Positions 44,023-52,848 of a stretch of 64,000 nt of DNA are shown here, piece after piece. Made by a program: the position numbers and the translations under genes. Source of the DNA: Paraburkholderia tuberum STM678 (GTDB taxonomy: Bacteria; Pseudomonadota; Gammaproteobacteria; Burkholderiales; Burkholderiaceae). The DNA lies in NCBI RefSeq assembly GCF_902833905.1, contig NZ_CADFGP010000019.1, forward strand, positions 62,001-126,000, given 5' to 3'. Every line of letters starts with the position of its first letter. Within the stretch, counting starts at the first letter, position 1. Under the pieces are notes generated by a model. The model did not search any database and had not been told where the DNA came from. It saw only the letters and a program-made list of their open reading frames with translations.

Positions 44023-45246
44023 TTATTTACCTTCGCTCAAGCCGCGCTCGAGCGCCGCGACACCCGCCGGCAGATCGACGTTGACGCCGAGATCGACCAT
44101 CGTGCGGCCCAGCGCATGCACGGTGCGAAACAGGTTGTGCTCGCGGCACTGTTCGCCCATCTGGCCGATACGCACGATCGGCAGACCGAACGAGCCGGAG
44201 ATTTCCACCTGATGCTGCCGCGAGATATGCGCGCAGACGTCGGTGGGACTGAGGCCGTCCGGCACTTCGATGCCGACCACCGAATTCAGGCGGCAATTCT
44301 CCGGCGCATACAGTTGCAGGCCCATCGCGGTGACGCCTTGTTGCAACGCGAGCGAGCATTTCAGATGGCGCGCGAAGCGCTTCTCCAGCGTCTCCGCGCA
44401 GACGAGCCGCAGCGCCTCGTGCAGCGCGAGCACGCCCGACACCGGCGCCGTGTAGTGATACCCGGCGTTGTGCCAGAAGTTTTCCGCCAGCGACGCATCG
44501 AGGCACCAGTGCGTATTGGGCGCCGTGCGGCCTTTGACGCGCGCCCAGGCCGCGTCTGAAAACGCAATCAGCGACACGCCCGGAATCGATGACAAGCCCT
44601 TCTGGCCGCCGGTGATCACCGCGTCGATGCCCCAGATATCCATTTCGAGCGGCATCGTGCTCAGCGTGCAGACAGCGTCGACGATCACGAGCGCGCCCGC
44701 TTCCTTCGCAAGCGCGGCGATGTCTTTCAGATGATGATTCCACACGGTGTTCGAGGTCTCGCCCTGCACGACCGTGACGACCTCGGGACGCTCGCGGCGC
44801 AGCGCGTCGGCGATCTGGTCGAGACTCGCGACCGTGCGGTCCGCGACTTCGAGCATGCTCACGCGCGCGCCGACGCGCCGGCCCATTTCGCCCATGCGGT
44901 CGCTGAAGAAGCCATTCTTGATGCACAGCATGCGCGTGCCTTCCCACGCGAGATTGGAGATCGCCATCTCCATCGCGCCCGATCCCGGTCCCGCGACGCC
45001 GAGCACCCACTTCGACTGCGTCTGGAACACGTAGCGCGCCATCGTTTTCACCTGGTTCACCACCTTCGCCATCGTGCCGCCCAGATGGTTGATCACGATC
45101 GCATTGGCCTTCGCGACCGCGGCGGGAATCGGCACGGGGCCGGCGCCCATCATCAGCAGCGGTTCTTCGGGAAGGATGGCGTCGAGCGATTCGACAATCG
45201 GACAGGGGACGGACGAAGCAACGGTAGTGGAGGTTGAAGTCGGCAT
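44023..45246 (-). CDS. Class V aminotransferase (alanine-glyoxylate / serine-glyoxylate type)
   Basis: 407-aa PLP enzyme. Start region MGAGPVPIPAAVAKAN (substrate-carboxylate loop), GPGSGAMEMAISNLAWEG for the phosphate site, VVTVVQGETSNTVWN, LVIVDAVCTLSTMPLEMD with the PLP-binding Asp, and the Schiff-base Lys216 in ITGGQKGLSS. C-terminal part VEISGSFGLPIVRIGQMGE. Family members convert glyoxylate to glycine using alanine or serine. It is transcribed divergently from an ldhA-type dehydrogenase gene with a 31-bp-or-longer hairpin between them (45277-45318), suggesting shared control of 2-oxo/hydroxy acid metabolism. Start at 45246 is chosen from the conserved N terminus; no good ribosome site. 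Confidence 0.9.
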   Translation of the reverse strand: MPTSTSTTVASSVPCPIVESLDAILPEEPLLMMGAGPVPIPAAVAKANAIVINHLGGTMAKVVNQVKTMARYVFQTQSKWVLGVAGPGSGAMEMAISNLAWEGTRMLCIKNGFFSDRMGEMGRRVGARVSMLEVADRTVASLDQIADALRRERPEVVTVVQGETSNTVWNHHLKDIAALAKEAGALVIVDAVCTLSTMPLEMDIWGIDAVITGGQKGLSSIPGVSLIAFSDAAWARVKGRTAPNTHWCLDASLAENFWHNAGYHYTAPVSGVLALHEALRLVCAETLEKRFARHLKCSLALQQGVTAMGLQLYAPENCRLNSVVGIEVPDGLSPTDVCAHISRQHQVEISGSFGLPIVRIGQMGEQCREHNLFRTVHALGRTMVDLGVNVDLPAGVAALERGLSEGK

Positions 45247-45276
45247 GATCGGTGTATGAATGTGAAGCGCAAAGGA

Positions 45277-45318
45277 ACGAACGGCCTCGCGGCAGGCACG
45301 CCGCTCGAGGCCGTTCGT
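45277..45318. promoter_or_regulatory. Long inverted repeat in the aminotransferase/ldhA divergent region
   Basis: Perfect 13-bp arms acgaacggcctcg (45277-45289) and cgaggccgttcgt (45306-45318), with a smaller ggc/gcc stem inside the spacer. It lies 31 bp upstream of the aminotransferase start and 151 bp upstream of ldhA. It may be an operator for a dimeric regulator or a leader hairpin of the aminotransferase mRNA. Confidence 0.6.
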
Positions 45319-45469
45319 CCGATCATTCACCGAACCGCGCGATCGCGCAAGTTTTTTGGCCAAGGTAGCCAGCCGTCATGCGCGAGCGTTACCCGCGTTC
45401 ACCACATCACCCTACTCTTTCATTCGCGAAGTCGCCTAACATCGAGAAACAGCTTCTTCGGAGCCCGAT

Positions 45470-46465
45470 ATGCGCACGATCCTGTTCAGCAGTCGTCAAT
45501 ACGACGTCGATACATTCACCGAGGCCAATGCCGCGCATGGCTATGAACTGCATTTCCAGGAATCCCCTCTCGACAGCGAGACCGCGATCCTCGCGCATGG
45601 CTACGACGTGGTCTGCCCGTTCGTCAACGACAGCGTCGACGCCGCCACGCTCGAACGGCTTCATGCGGGCGGCACGCGCATGATCGCGCTGCGCTCGGCG
45701 GGCTTCAATCACGTCGACCTCGCGGCGGCCGAGCGGCTCGGCATGCCGGTCGCACGCGTGCCGGCCTACTCGCCGTACGCGGTCGCCGAACATGCGGTGG
45801 GGCTGATTCTCGCGCTGAACCGGCGCCTGCCGCGCGCGGTCGCGCGCACGCGCGAAGGCGACTTCTCGCTGCATGGGCTGCTCGGCTTCGACCTGCATGG
45901 CAAGACGGTCGGCGTGATCGGCGCGGGCATCATCGGCCGGGTGTTCGCGCGCATCATGGCGGGCTTCGGCATGCAGGTGCTCGCCTACGATCCGGAGCCG
46001 CCGGCCGACGAACTGCTCGCGCTCGGCGCGCGCTACGTGCCGCTCGATACCTTGCTCGCCGAATCGGACGTCGTCAGTCTGCATTGCCCGCTGTTGCCCG
46101 ACACCTATCACCTGATCGACCGCGCCGCGCTGGCGAAGATGAAGCGCGGCGCGATGCTGATCAACACCGGGCGCGGCGGGCTCGTCGAGGCGAACGCACT
46201 GATCGGCGCGTTGAAGGACGGCCAGCTCGGCCATCTCGGGCTCGACGTGTACGAGGAAGAAGGCGGCATCTTCTTCGAGGATCATTCGAATCTGCCGCTA
46301 CAGGACGACGTGCTCGCGCGTCTGTTGATGTTTCCGAACGTGATCGTCACCGCGCACCAGGCGTTCTTCACGCGCGAGGCGATGACCGAGATCGCACAGA
46401 CCACGCTCGCGAACATCGCGGCATGGCAGGCGGGCACGCCGCGCAACGTCGTGCAGGCGGGGTAG
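45470..46465 (+). CDS. ldhA: D-lactate dehydrogenase-type 2-hydroxyacid dehydrogenase (LdhA family)
   Basis: 331 aa. Aligns by eye along its full length with E. coli LdhA: MRTILFSSRQYDVDTFTEAN, VCPFVNDSVD, ALRSAGFNHVDLAAA, VPAYSPYAVAEHAVGLIL, the NAD-binding VGVIGAGIIGRVFARI, SDVVSLHCPLLPDTYHLI, INTGRGGLVEA (catalytic Arg), LGLDVYEEEGGIFFED (Glu) and VIVTAHQAFFT (His). It reduces pyruvate to D-lactate with NADH, reversibly; related 2-oxoacids are possible. The frame begins ATGCGCACGATCC behind GGAGCCCGAT. Divergent from the aminotransferase gene. Confidence 0.93.
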   Translation: MRTILFSSRQYDVDTFTEANAAHGYELHFQESPLDSETAILAHGYDVVCPFVNDSVDAATLERLHAGGTRMIALRSAGFNHVDLAAAERLGMPVARVPAYSPYAVAEHAVGLILALNRRLPRAVARTREGDFSLHGLLGFDLHGKTVGVIGAGIIGRVFARIMAGFGMQVLAYDPEPPADELLALGARYVPLDTLLAESDVVSLHCPLLPDTYHLIDRAALAKMKRGAMLINTGRGGLVEANALIGALKDGQLGHLGLDVYEEEGGIFFEDHSNLPLQDDVLARLLMFPNVIVTAHQAFFTREAMTEIAQTTLANIAAWQAGTPRNVVQAG

Positions 46466-46509
46466 CCGTGATAACCGTGGCGTACGCGAATTGCCGCGGA
46501 CTGCGAAAG

Positions 46510-47133
46510 TTAGACGTCGCTGTCGCTGCCCGACTGGGTCGCGCGAATCGCGGTGCGGGCATCATCGGCCGCGCCGCACAGCTCACGCAGCAATCCCGCC
46601 TCGCGCTCGTGCACTTCGACCGGACACCAGCGCGCGCCCGCCTCGGCCAGATAGCGCGCGCGATGCTGGCCGTTGCGAAACGCCACCACCCCCTCGCGCT
46701 CGATGCCGACCCAGCCGAGCAATCCCGGCGCGCGACGCGTGGAGATCGTCACGTAGGGCATCTGCGGAATCCGCGGGCTGTCGGGATCGAGAAACTCGCG
46801 AATGCCGCGGACCTTGCCCGCGTGCCATTCGGCGACCGGCTTCAGCACGTAATCGGTGTTGTCGCGATTCGCGCACACGAGCAGCTTGCGCAGATCGACG
46901 AGCACGACCTGGTGACGTGTGCCGTCAGCGACGAAGACGCGCTTCAGACGCACATGGTCGTACCACGCATGCTCGTGCAACGGCACGATCCAGACAGCTT
47001 CGGCGCAGCCCGGGGCGGGGGCCGGCGATGAATTGGGCAAAGGCAGGGACAAAGGCAGGCTCGGCAAGCTGGCGGCAGAACGCCAGAGCATTAATAGAGC
47101 GCTAACGCTACGAGCCGGACGTGACGGAAACAT
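46510..47133 (-). CDS. ParB/sulfiredoxin-like fold protein, possibly plasmid fertility-inhibition-factor family
   Basis: 207 aa. The C-terminal half contains VVAFRNGQHRARYLAEAGARW, the (N)GxHR(x)R motif of ParB/Srx-fold proteins, near VEVHEREAGLLREL. Proteins with this arrangement include fertility-inhibition factors such as Osa/FiwA, and I recall Burkholderia chromosomal homologues so named; this is recall only. The N-terminal 40 residues are Leu/Pro/Ser-rich and the true start may be further in (no alternative ATG before MPYV). Convergent with ldhA. A role in blocking plasmid transfer is speculative. Confidence 0.6.
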   Translation of the reverse strand: MFPSRPARSVSALLMLWRSAASLPSLPLSLPLPNSSPAPAPGCAEAVWIVPLHEHAWYDHVRLKRVFVADGTRHQVVLVDLRKLLVCANRDNTDYVLKPVAEWHAGKVRGIREFLDPDSPRIPQMPYVTISTRRAPGLLGWVGIEREGVVAFRNGQHRARYLAEAGARWCPVEVHEREAGLLRELCGAADDARTAIRATQSGSDSDV

Positions 47134-47233
47134 GACAGCCTACCGGATTAATTACGCTGCATGAGCGCATGGCCACACTGCCTGATCGACAGGCAAACAG
47201 GGAGCTTCAGATACCCTTCAGGTATACATAACG

Positions 47234-48052
47234 ATGATAGCCTTCCAATATTTTAATAACCATGTGCGAATCGAGTCGAATGACGGCAACGGCGTCGCTA
47301 CGATCGTGCTGGAGAGGCCCGCGCGGCGCAATGCGGTCGATCGGCAGGTGGCCGAGGCGTTGAGCGCTGCGTTCAGCCGCTTCGAGGCCGAGCCGGCGTG
47401 GCACGCGGCCGTGCTGTTCGGCGCGGGCGGCACATTTTGCGCGGGCGCGGACCTCGGCGCGCTCGCCGACGCGACGCGCCGCAATGAGCTGCACGCGGAC
47501 GGCAGCGGCCCGGGGCCGATGGGACCGACACGCACATGCTTCAGCAAACCGGTGATCGCCGCGATCGCCGGCTATGCGGTGGCGGGTGGGCTCGAGCTTG
47601 CCGCGATGTGCGACCTGCGCGTCGTCGAGGAAGATGCGGTGCTCGGCGTGTTCTGCCGGCGTGTCGGCATTCCGCTGATCGACGGCGGCACGATCCGGCT
47701 GCCGCGACTGATCGGTCTGTCGCGTGCGCTCGATCTGATCCTGACCGGCCGCGCGGTCGATGCGCGCGAGGCGCTTTCGTTCGGGCTCGCCAACCGCGTG
47801 GTGCCGAAGGGCGAAGCGCGCGCGGCTGCCGAGCAACTGGCCGCGGAGCTCGCCGCGTTTCCGCAGGCGGCGCTGCTCGCCGATCGTCGCTCCGCGCTCG
47901 AGAACAGCACGCTGGACGATCTCGCCGAGGCATTGCGGCGCGAAGGCGCGGGCGGCTACCCGGCGGTCTTGGCCGAGGGCGTGGCGGGCGCGGCGCGCTT
48001 TGCGTCCGGCGCGGGCCGTCATGGCGACACGTTCGACGCGGATCGCGGATAA
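47234..48052 (+). CDS. Enoyl-CoA hydratase/isomerase family protein (crotonase fold)
   Basis: 272 aa. Crotonase signatures: ATIVLERPARRNAVD, FCAGADLGALA (oxyanion hole), AIAGYAVAGGLELAAMCDLR with one catalytic Glu, and EDAVLGVFCRRVGIPLIDGG, where the second catalytic Glu of classical hydratases (PE) is replaced by Arg-Val. So it may be a hydrolase, isomerase or other crotonase and not a standard hydratase. The ATG at 47234 has no good ribosome site, and translation could begin slightly downstream. It is followed by an SRPBCC-fold gene on the same strand. Confidence 0.87.
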   Translation: MIAFQYFNNHVRIESNDGNGVATIVLERPARRNAVDRQVAEALSAAFSRFEAEPAWHAAVLFGAGGTFCAGADLGALADATRRNELHADGSGPGPMGPTRTCFSKPVIAAIAGYAVAGGLELAAMCDLRVVEEDAVLGVFCRRVGIPLIDGGTIRLPRLIGLSRALDLILTGRAVDAREALSFGLANRVVPKGEARAAAEQLAAELAAFPQAALLADRRSALENSTLDDLAEALRREGAGGYPAVLAEGVAGAARFASGAGRHGDTFDADRG

Positions 48053-48151
48053 GTCGGCGCCGCGCGATCGGCGACAGGTTTGCAATCGCCGGTCGCGACA
48101 CCCCCGCGCGCACGAGACCTGGGTTGCCCGAAACGAACAGGAGGAAATGCG

Positions 48152-48544
48152 ATGGCGACGATCTACCGGGAAATCGCCGTGGCAACCACCGCGGCCGATG
48201 CATGGGCCGCGCTGCGCGATCCCGCCGGGGTCGCCCGCGTATTCGCGGGCGTGCTGATCGCGGCGCGCATGGAAGGCGACCTGCGCTGGGTCACCTTCGC
48301 CGACGGCACCGTGGTCGAGGAACGCGTGATCGCCGTCGACGATGCCCACATGCGGCTCGCCTACTCGGTGGGCGGCGGGCGCTTCGAGCATCATCATGCG
48401 ACGCTGCAGGTCGTGGCCGACACGTCCGCACATTGCCGCGTGATCTGGATCGCCGACTTCAAGCCCGACGATCGCAGCAACGTGGTCGAAGCGCTGACGG
48501 ATGCGGGCTGCGCGGCACTCGGGCGCAACCTCGCGCGGCGCTGA
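48152..48544 (+). CDS. SRPBCC (START/Bet v1-like) family protein
   Basis: 130 aa. AGGAGG precedes the ATG at 48152. Small ligand-binding helix-grip fold of the polyketide cyclase/START group: YREIAVATTAADAWAALRDP at the N terminus and VSRVIWIADFKPDD-like strands before a long C-terminal helix (VVEALTDAGCAALGRNL). Function unknown; these proteins bind hydrophobic ligands. It lies about 100 bp after the crotonase gene and may share its transcript. Confidence 0.82.
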   Translation: MATIYREIAVATTAADAWAALRDPAGVARVFAGVLIAARMEGDLRWVTFADGTVVEERVIAVDDAHMRLAYSVGGGRFEHHHATLQVVADTSAHCRVIWIADFKPDDRSNVVEALTDAGCAALGRNLARR

Positions 48545-48742
48545 ACGCCCCCTGGCGGCTCGGGCTCCCGCCGCCGCGTTCCACAAAAAACAACAGCTTT
48601 CCGGACAGCCGGCAAGCCAGATTTGACTTAGGTAGAATCCCCTACTGTTTTTCCCTAGCCGGCGACAGCGTTTCCGCCTTCGGAATCGCCCGCCCGGCGC
48701 CCGTTGTTCGCGCCGCTTCACGCGTCACACCCCATCATCGCC

Positions 48743-49900
48743 ATGCCATTGCCTCTGCTTGCCCTTGCCGTTGCCGCGTTTGGAATCGGTACCACCGAGT
48801 TCGTCATCATGGGCCTGTTGCCCGATGTCGCGCGCGATCTGTCCGTGTCGATTCCGGCGGCTGGCATGCTGGTGTCCGCGTATGCGCTCGGCGTCACGAT
48901 CGGCGCGCCGATCGTCGCGATCGCGGTCGCCAACATGCCGCGCAAAAAGGCCCTGATGAGCCTGATCGGCGTATTCATCGTCGGCAATCTGCTGTGCGCG
49001 ATCGCGCCGGGCTACGCGGTGCTGATGGCCGCGCGCATCGTCACCGCGTTCTGCCACGGCGCGTTTTTCGGCATCGGCTCGGTGGTCGCGGCCGGGCTCG
49101 TCGCGCCGAATCGCCGCGCGCAGGCAATCGCGCTGATGTTCACCGGCCTCACGCTCGCCAACGTGCTCGGCGTGCCGCTCGGCACCGCGCTCGGCCAGGC
49201 GGTCGGCTGGCGCGCTACTTTCTGGGCCGTGACCGGCATCGGCGTGCTGGCGGCGGCCGCGCTCGCGGTGTGCCTGCCCGCGAAGATCGAGATGCACAAG
49301 GCGAGCCTCGTGCGCGAATTCAGCGTGCTGAAGAACCCGCAGGTGCTGATGGTGCTCGGTATCAGCGTGTTCGCGTCGGCGAGCCTGTTTTCGACCTTCA
49401 CCTACATCACGCCGATTCTCGAAGACGTGACCGGCTTCACGCCGCACGCGGTCACCCTGGTGCTGCTCTTGTTCGGCCTCGGCCTGACGGTCGGCAGCAC
49501 GCTCGGCGGCAAGCTCGCGGACTGGCGGCTGATGCCCTCGCTGGTCGCGTTCCTGATGGCGATCGTCGTGATCCTGTGCGTGTTCGCGGGCACGATGCAC
49601 GCGCGCACTCCGGCGATGCTGACCGTGTTCGTGTGGGGGGTGCTCGCATTCGCGATCGTGCCGCCGCTGCAGATGCTGATCGTCGATCGGGCGAGCCACG
49701 CGCCGAATCTGGCGTCGACGCTGAATCAGGGGGCGTTCAACCTCGGCAACGCGACCGGCGCATGGCTCGGCGGCATGGCGATCGGCGCCGGCGCGCCGCT
49801 GACGACGCTCCCGTGGGTCGGCGTCGCGACCGCGCTCGGCGCGCTGTTGTTGACGTTGTGGTCGGTGTCGATCGAGCGGCGGGTGGCCGTGGCGGGGTGA
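48743..49900 (+). CDS. MFS transporter (AraJ/YdhP-like efflux permease)
   Basis: 385 aa, twelve hydrophobic segments. N-terminal LLALAVAAFGIGTTEFVIMG then LLPDVARDLSVSIPAAGMLV is the hallmark of AraJ/YdhP/SotB-type exporters; the TM2-3 loop has IGAPIVAIAVANMPRKKAL and TM4 has RIVTAFCHGAFFGIG. The ATG at 48743 matches the usual N terminus; an in-frame ATG at 48704 is less likely. Exports sugars or drugs in relatives. Confidence 0.9.
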   Translation: MPLPLLALAVAAFGIGTTEFVIMGLLPDVARDLSVSIPAAGMLVSAYALGVTIGAPIVAIAVANMPRKKALMSLIGVFIVGNLLCAIAPGYAVLMAARIVTAFCHGAFFGIGSVVAAGLVAPNRRAQAIALMFTGLTLANVLGVPLGTALGQAVGWRATFWAVTGIGVLAAAALAVCLPAKIEMHKASLVREFSVLKNPQVLMVLGISVFASASLFSTFTYITPILEDVTGFTPHAVTLVLLLFGLGLTVGSTLGGKLADWRLMPSLVAFLMAIVVILCVFAGTMHARTPAMLTVFVWGVLAFAIVPPLQMLIVDRASHAPNLASTLNQGAFNLGNATGAWLGGMAIGAGAPLTTLPWVGVATALGALLLTLWSVSIERRVAVAG

Positions 49901-50302
49901 GCTTGCCGGGCACTTTGACGATGCGCGAAATGGGGTATTCCATTCCGGCGCGCGACAGCCGCTGTTCCGTGCCGATGCACCAGTGTTCGATGTCCGCCAG
50001 CAACGACGAGCGGCCCTGAGGGTAAGGCCTCGTTCGACAGCATTTCAGCCAGCGAGTGGAAACGATCTGCAACAGATCTTGAGCCGGGCGCCGAGGCCAA
50101 TACCCGCTTCCACTCACGCTTTTCCGCGAACACAGCTTTCGCGACGTGCAGTGACGGGCGCGGCGTGCGGACCATCGTGCTAGGTTGTCGGCTCACCAAT
50201 TCTCAACGCACGCGAGTTCGACGGCGACGCACAAACGCGTCCGACGGTGACAGCAAATCGTGACCGCTGTCATCGATTTCGAGCCAGGCAGTTTATCCAC
50301 AC
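49901..50302. other. Intergenic region, 402 bp, with a possible degraded minus-strand gene
   Basis: Minus-strand frames at about 49905-50115 look partly coding by third-position bias (LADIEHWCIGTEQRL followed by SRAGMEYPISRIVKVPGKL), with an apparent frame change upstream, and run into the antisense of the MFS gene, so no intact gene can be drawn. It may be a remnant. The plus-strand part upstream of the toxin gene should hold its promoter. Confidence 0.3.
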
Positions 50303-50935
50303 ATGTCCACGCCGTTTCCTTACACAGTCTCCGAATCGTCGTTTGCCTGGAATGGTAAAAGACCGACAGTCAGGGCTCTCTTCGACGCCCGCCCACCCAC
50401 CGTTCCACGTGATGCAAAGGCCATTTTCGACGAAGATCTCGGCTGCATCATTGGATACAAGAAGGAAGTAGCCGGCGTATTCCGTATCTATACATTGGAC
50501 GGCGGGGAATCCTTGAGCGAAAAGCCGCTGGAAGCCCCGCTGATCGATCCGCTCGATGTGCTGTTTCTCGTCGGAGGCATCTGGACGGCTGGCACTCGAG
50601 GCATCACGCGAGCAGGGATAAGAGGAGTAGGCTCCGCGATCGACCGGACCACGCTGTTTCGTTTACGTACGCGATACCATGCGCTGATGCAGCGGCCTTT
50701 GCGTTTTGCCGCCGCACCGCTCGCGCATATGGGAAATCCCGGACGCTATGTACCCGTTCACATCCTTCGCCTTACCCTGAAATATGGCAAACGTGCCGCC
50801 GACCCCGCAGGGCACACTGGCGTGTTTCAATACACCTATCCAATCACGCGCAATGGCACAGCATATATGCTCGAAGTCGTCGTGCGGGAGAGCGACTACA
50901 CCGTTCTGCACTTTGCCTATAAACCTCTTCCATGA
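50303..50935 (+). CDS. Probable polymorphic-toxin / T6SS-type effector
   Basis: 210 aa, not assigned to a named family. The N-terminal 70 residues are polar. The segment LIDPLDVLFLVGGIWTAGTR (about residues 80-100) resembles the hydrophobic stretch that precedes toxin domains in T6SS and RHS-type effectors. The C-terminal 60 residues (GKRAADPAGHTGVFQYTYP then NGTAYMLEVVVRESDYTVLH) have the look of a small nuclease-like toxin domain of the RelE/barnase-EndoU type, with a candidate His near the end. The gene overlaps the next by ATGA. Weak ribosome site. Role inferred from architecture and pairing; fold assignment is tentative. Confidence 0.6.
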   Translation: MSTPFPYTVSESSFAWNGKRPTVRALFDARPPTVPRDAKAIFDEDLGCIIGYKKEVAGVFRIYTLDGGESLSEKPLEAPLIDPLDVLFLVGGIWTAGTRGITRAGIRGVGSAIDRTTLFRLRTRYHALMQRPLRFAAAPLAHMGNPGRYVPVHILRLTLKYGKRAADPAGHTGVFQYTYPITRNGTAYMLEVVVRESDYTVLHFAYKPLP

Positions 50936-51486
50936 AGCATCCCACCGTCTACACGACTGCCCCTGCCACCGGCGTTTCCGCCACGGTGCGGTGGGATGAA
51001 GAAAGCTCCACGCTGTTCTGCGAGGTCAACTATTCACCTTTGCCTTCGCCGCGGGAACCGCAAAGCAGTCTCAGCGACTTGCTGGACGTGCGCTTCGGCA
51101 TCGGCACGCCTTCCTATGTCCTGACGGCGGGCACGTTGTCGATGCTTCTCGATCAGCATCGCCGGTTGACCCGGTTGGACTTTTACACGAATCCCGAGCG
51201 GTGGACGGTGCGCATGTCTGAACCACTCACAGACCCGACCGACAGAACTCCGCACATCGAGACAGAATTCGACGAGCACGGACATGCGGACGACATGGAA
51301 CCACCGGTGATCGTTTACGAGCCTCGTGACGGCACCCTTTACCTGTCGTGGGGCCCCGTGTCTCACTGGTACGGTATCGCGCCAGCGCTCGCGATCGGCG
51401 TCGCTGACGACAAGCGCCTCACGCAGATTCGTCTGCACGGTCTGACGATACCGCCGCGGAGCAGCAAATCCGCGCCTATCGAGTAA
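50932..51486 (+). CDS. Probable cognate immunity protein
   Basis: 184 aa, acidic, no signal peptide, no recognised domain. Starts ATGA inside the stop of the toxin-like gene, a typical toxin-immunity overlap. Sequence features are a beta-rich N-terminal part (VSATVRWDEESSTLFCEVNY) and a late stretch GTLYLSWGPVSHWYGIAPAL. A cytoplasmic immunity protein fits a toxin that acts in the cytoplasm. Function is inferred only from gene pairing. Confidence 0.55.
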   Translation: MKHPTVYTTAPATGVSATVRWDEESSTLFCEVNYSPLPSPREPQSSLSDLLDVRFGIGTPSYVLTAGTLSMLLDQHRRLTRLDFYTNPERWTVRMSEPLTDPTDRTPHIETEFDEHGHADDMEPPVIVYEPRDGTLYLSWGPVSHWYGIAPALAIGVADDKRLTQIRLHGLTIPPRSSKSAPIE

Positions 51487-51560
51487 GGATCGCACACGAG
51501 ATCGAGCAAATCTCGCGGCAAAGATACGCGCGACCCACACGCGTAGTAGCATCCCCGCCG

Positions 51561-52722
51561 ATGAAAGTCATCTTCACCTGCGATTTCCTCGCGCTGATCC
51601 TGAGCGTCGCTGTCGTCGGACTCGGCAGCGGCGCCGCCCTTCCCCTCACCGCTCTGGCGCTCGCTCAAGCCGGTTACGGCACCGACGCGGTCGGTCTGTT
51701 GAACCGCCGCGCAGGCGGGCGGCGGTCTCGCCGTGGTGCCGCTCGCCGGCCGGATCGCGGCGCGCTTCGGTGGCCGCCAGGTGATCGTCGGCGCGGTGCT
51801 GGTGGTTGCTTGCGCGACCGCATTGATGCAGCTCACCGCGAACCTGCGGCTATGGGCGCTGCTGCGCGTGCTGTGCGGCGCGGCGCTGATGCTGCTGTTC
51901 ACGATCGGCGAAGCGTGGGTCAACCAGCTCGCCGACGATGCGTCGCGCGGCCGCGTGATCGCGATCTACGCGACCAACTTCACGCTGTTCCAGATGTCGG
52001 GCCCGGTGCTGGTGAGCCAAATCGCGGGCTTCACGCAGGGACGGTTCGTGCTGTGGGGCGCGATATTCCTGCTTGCGTCGCCGCTGCTCGCGACGATCCG
52101 TGCCACACCGCACGCATCGAGCGACGAACACGCCGGGCACGGCGACTGGCGCCGCGTACTGCCGCGCATGCCCGCGCTCGTGATCGGCACCGGCTTCTTC
52201 GCGCTGTTCGACCCGATCGCGCTATCGCTGCTGCCGCTGTTCGCGATGTCGCATGGCATGTCGAGCGAAGTGGCCGTGCTGTTCGCGTCGGCGCTGCTGC
52301 TCGGCGATACGACGATGCAGTTTCCGATCGGCTGGCTCGCCGACCGGCTCGGCCGCGAACGCATGCATATCGGCTGCGGCATCGTGGTCGTCGCGTTGTT
52401 GCCGCTGCTGCCGTGGGCAGTCGGCTCGCCGTGGCTGCGCTGGCCGCTGCTGTATGTGCTCGGCGCGGCCGCGGGCGCGATCTACACGCTGTCGCTGGTG
52501 GCCTGCTGCGAGCGCTTTCGCGGTGTCGCGCTGGTGTCGGCGAGTTCGCTGGTCGGCGCGTCGTGGAGCGCGGCGAGCTTCGGCGGTCCGCTCGTCGCCG
52601 GCGCGTTGATGAAAACGGTCGGCCACGAAGCGGTGGTCGGCGTGCTGTTGTGCGCGGCGCTCGCGTTTCTGGCGGCGGCGTGGTGGGAGCGTCGGCGGAT
52701 TGCGCTGCGGGCGCCGAGTTGA
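51561..52722 (+). pseudogene. MFS transporter gene broken by a single-base frameshift
   Basis: The first 47 codons (MKVIFTCDFLALILSVAVVG to YGTDAVGLL) form MFS TM1, then the frame is lost. Removing one A of the aa pair at 51702-51703 restores LLTAAQAGGGLAVVPLAG and joins to the continuous frame ending at 52722 (GRIAARFGGRQVIVGAVL, AIYATNFTLFQMSGPVLVSQ, ADRLGRERMHIGCG), giving a full-length permease of about 387 aa. So either the gene is a recent pseudogene or there is a sequencing error. The downstream part could start alone at 51733 but would lack TM1. YcaD-like subfamily by appearance. Confidence 0.85.
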
Positions 52723-52848
52723 CGAATAGACGCTAATTGCTGGCTTTTACGATCTATACGCAGGGTGCTAATCTCAATCCACGTTGCGCGGACACTCGAC
52801 GAACGGCCCATATTTCGTGGCGCCGCCGCAAGCAACGGGGAGTCCGCC

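Noticed and set aside
43620..44560. Plus-strand 307-codon frame across the AT-rich gap into the aminotransferase
   Set aside because: Second half is antisense to the aminotransferase; the first half has no coding bias or start signal.
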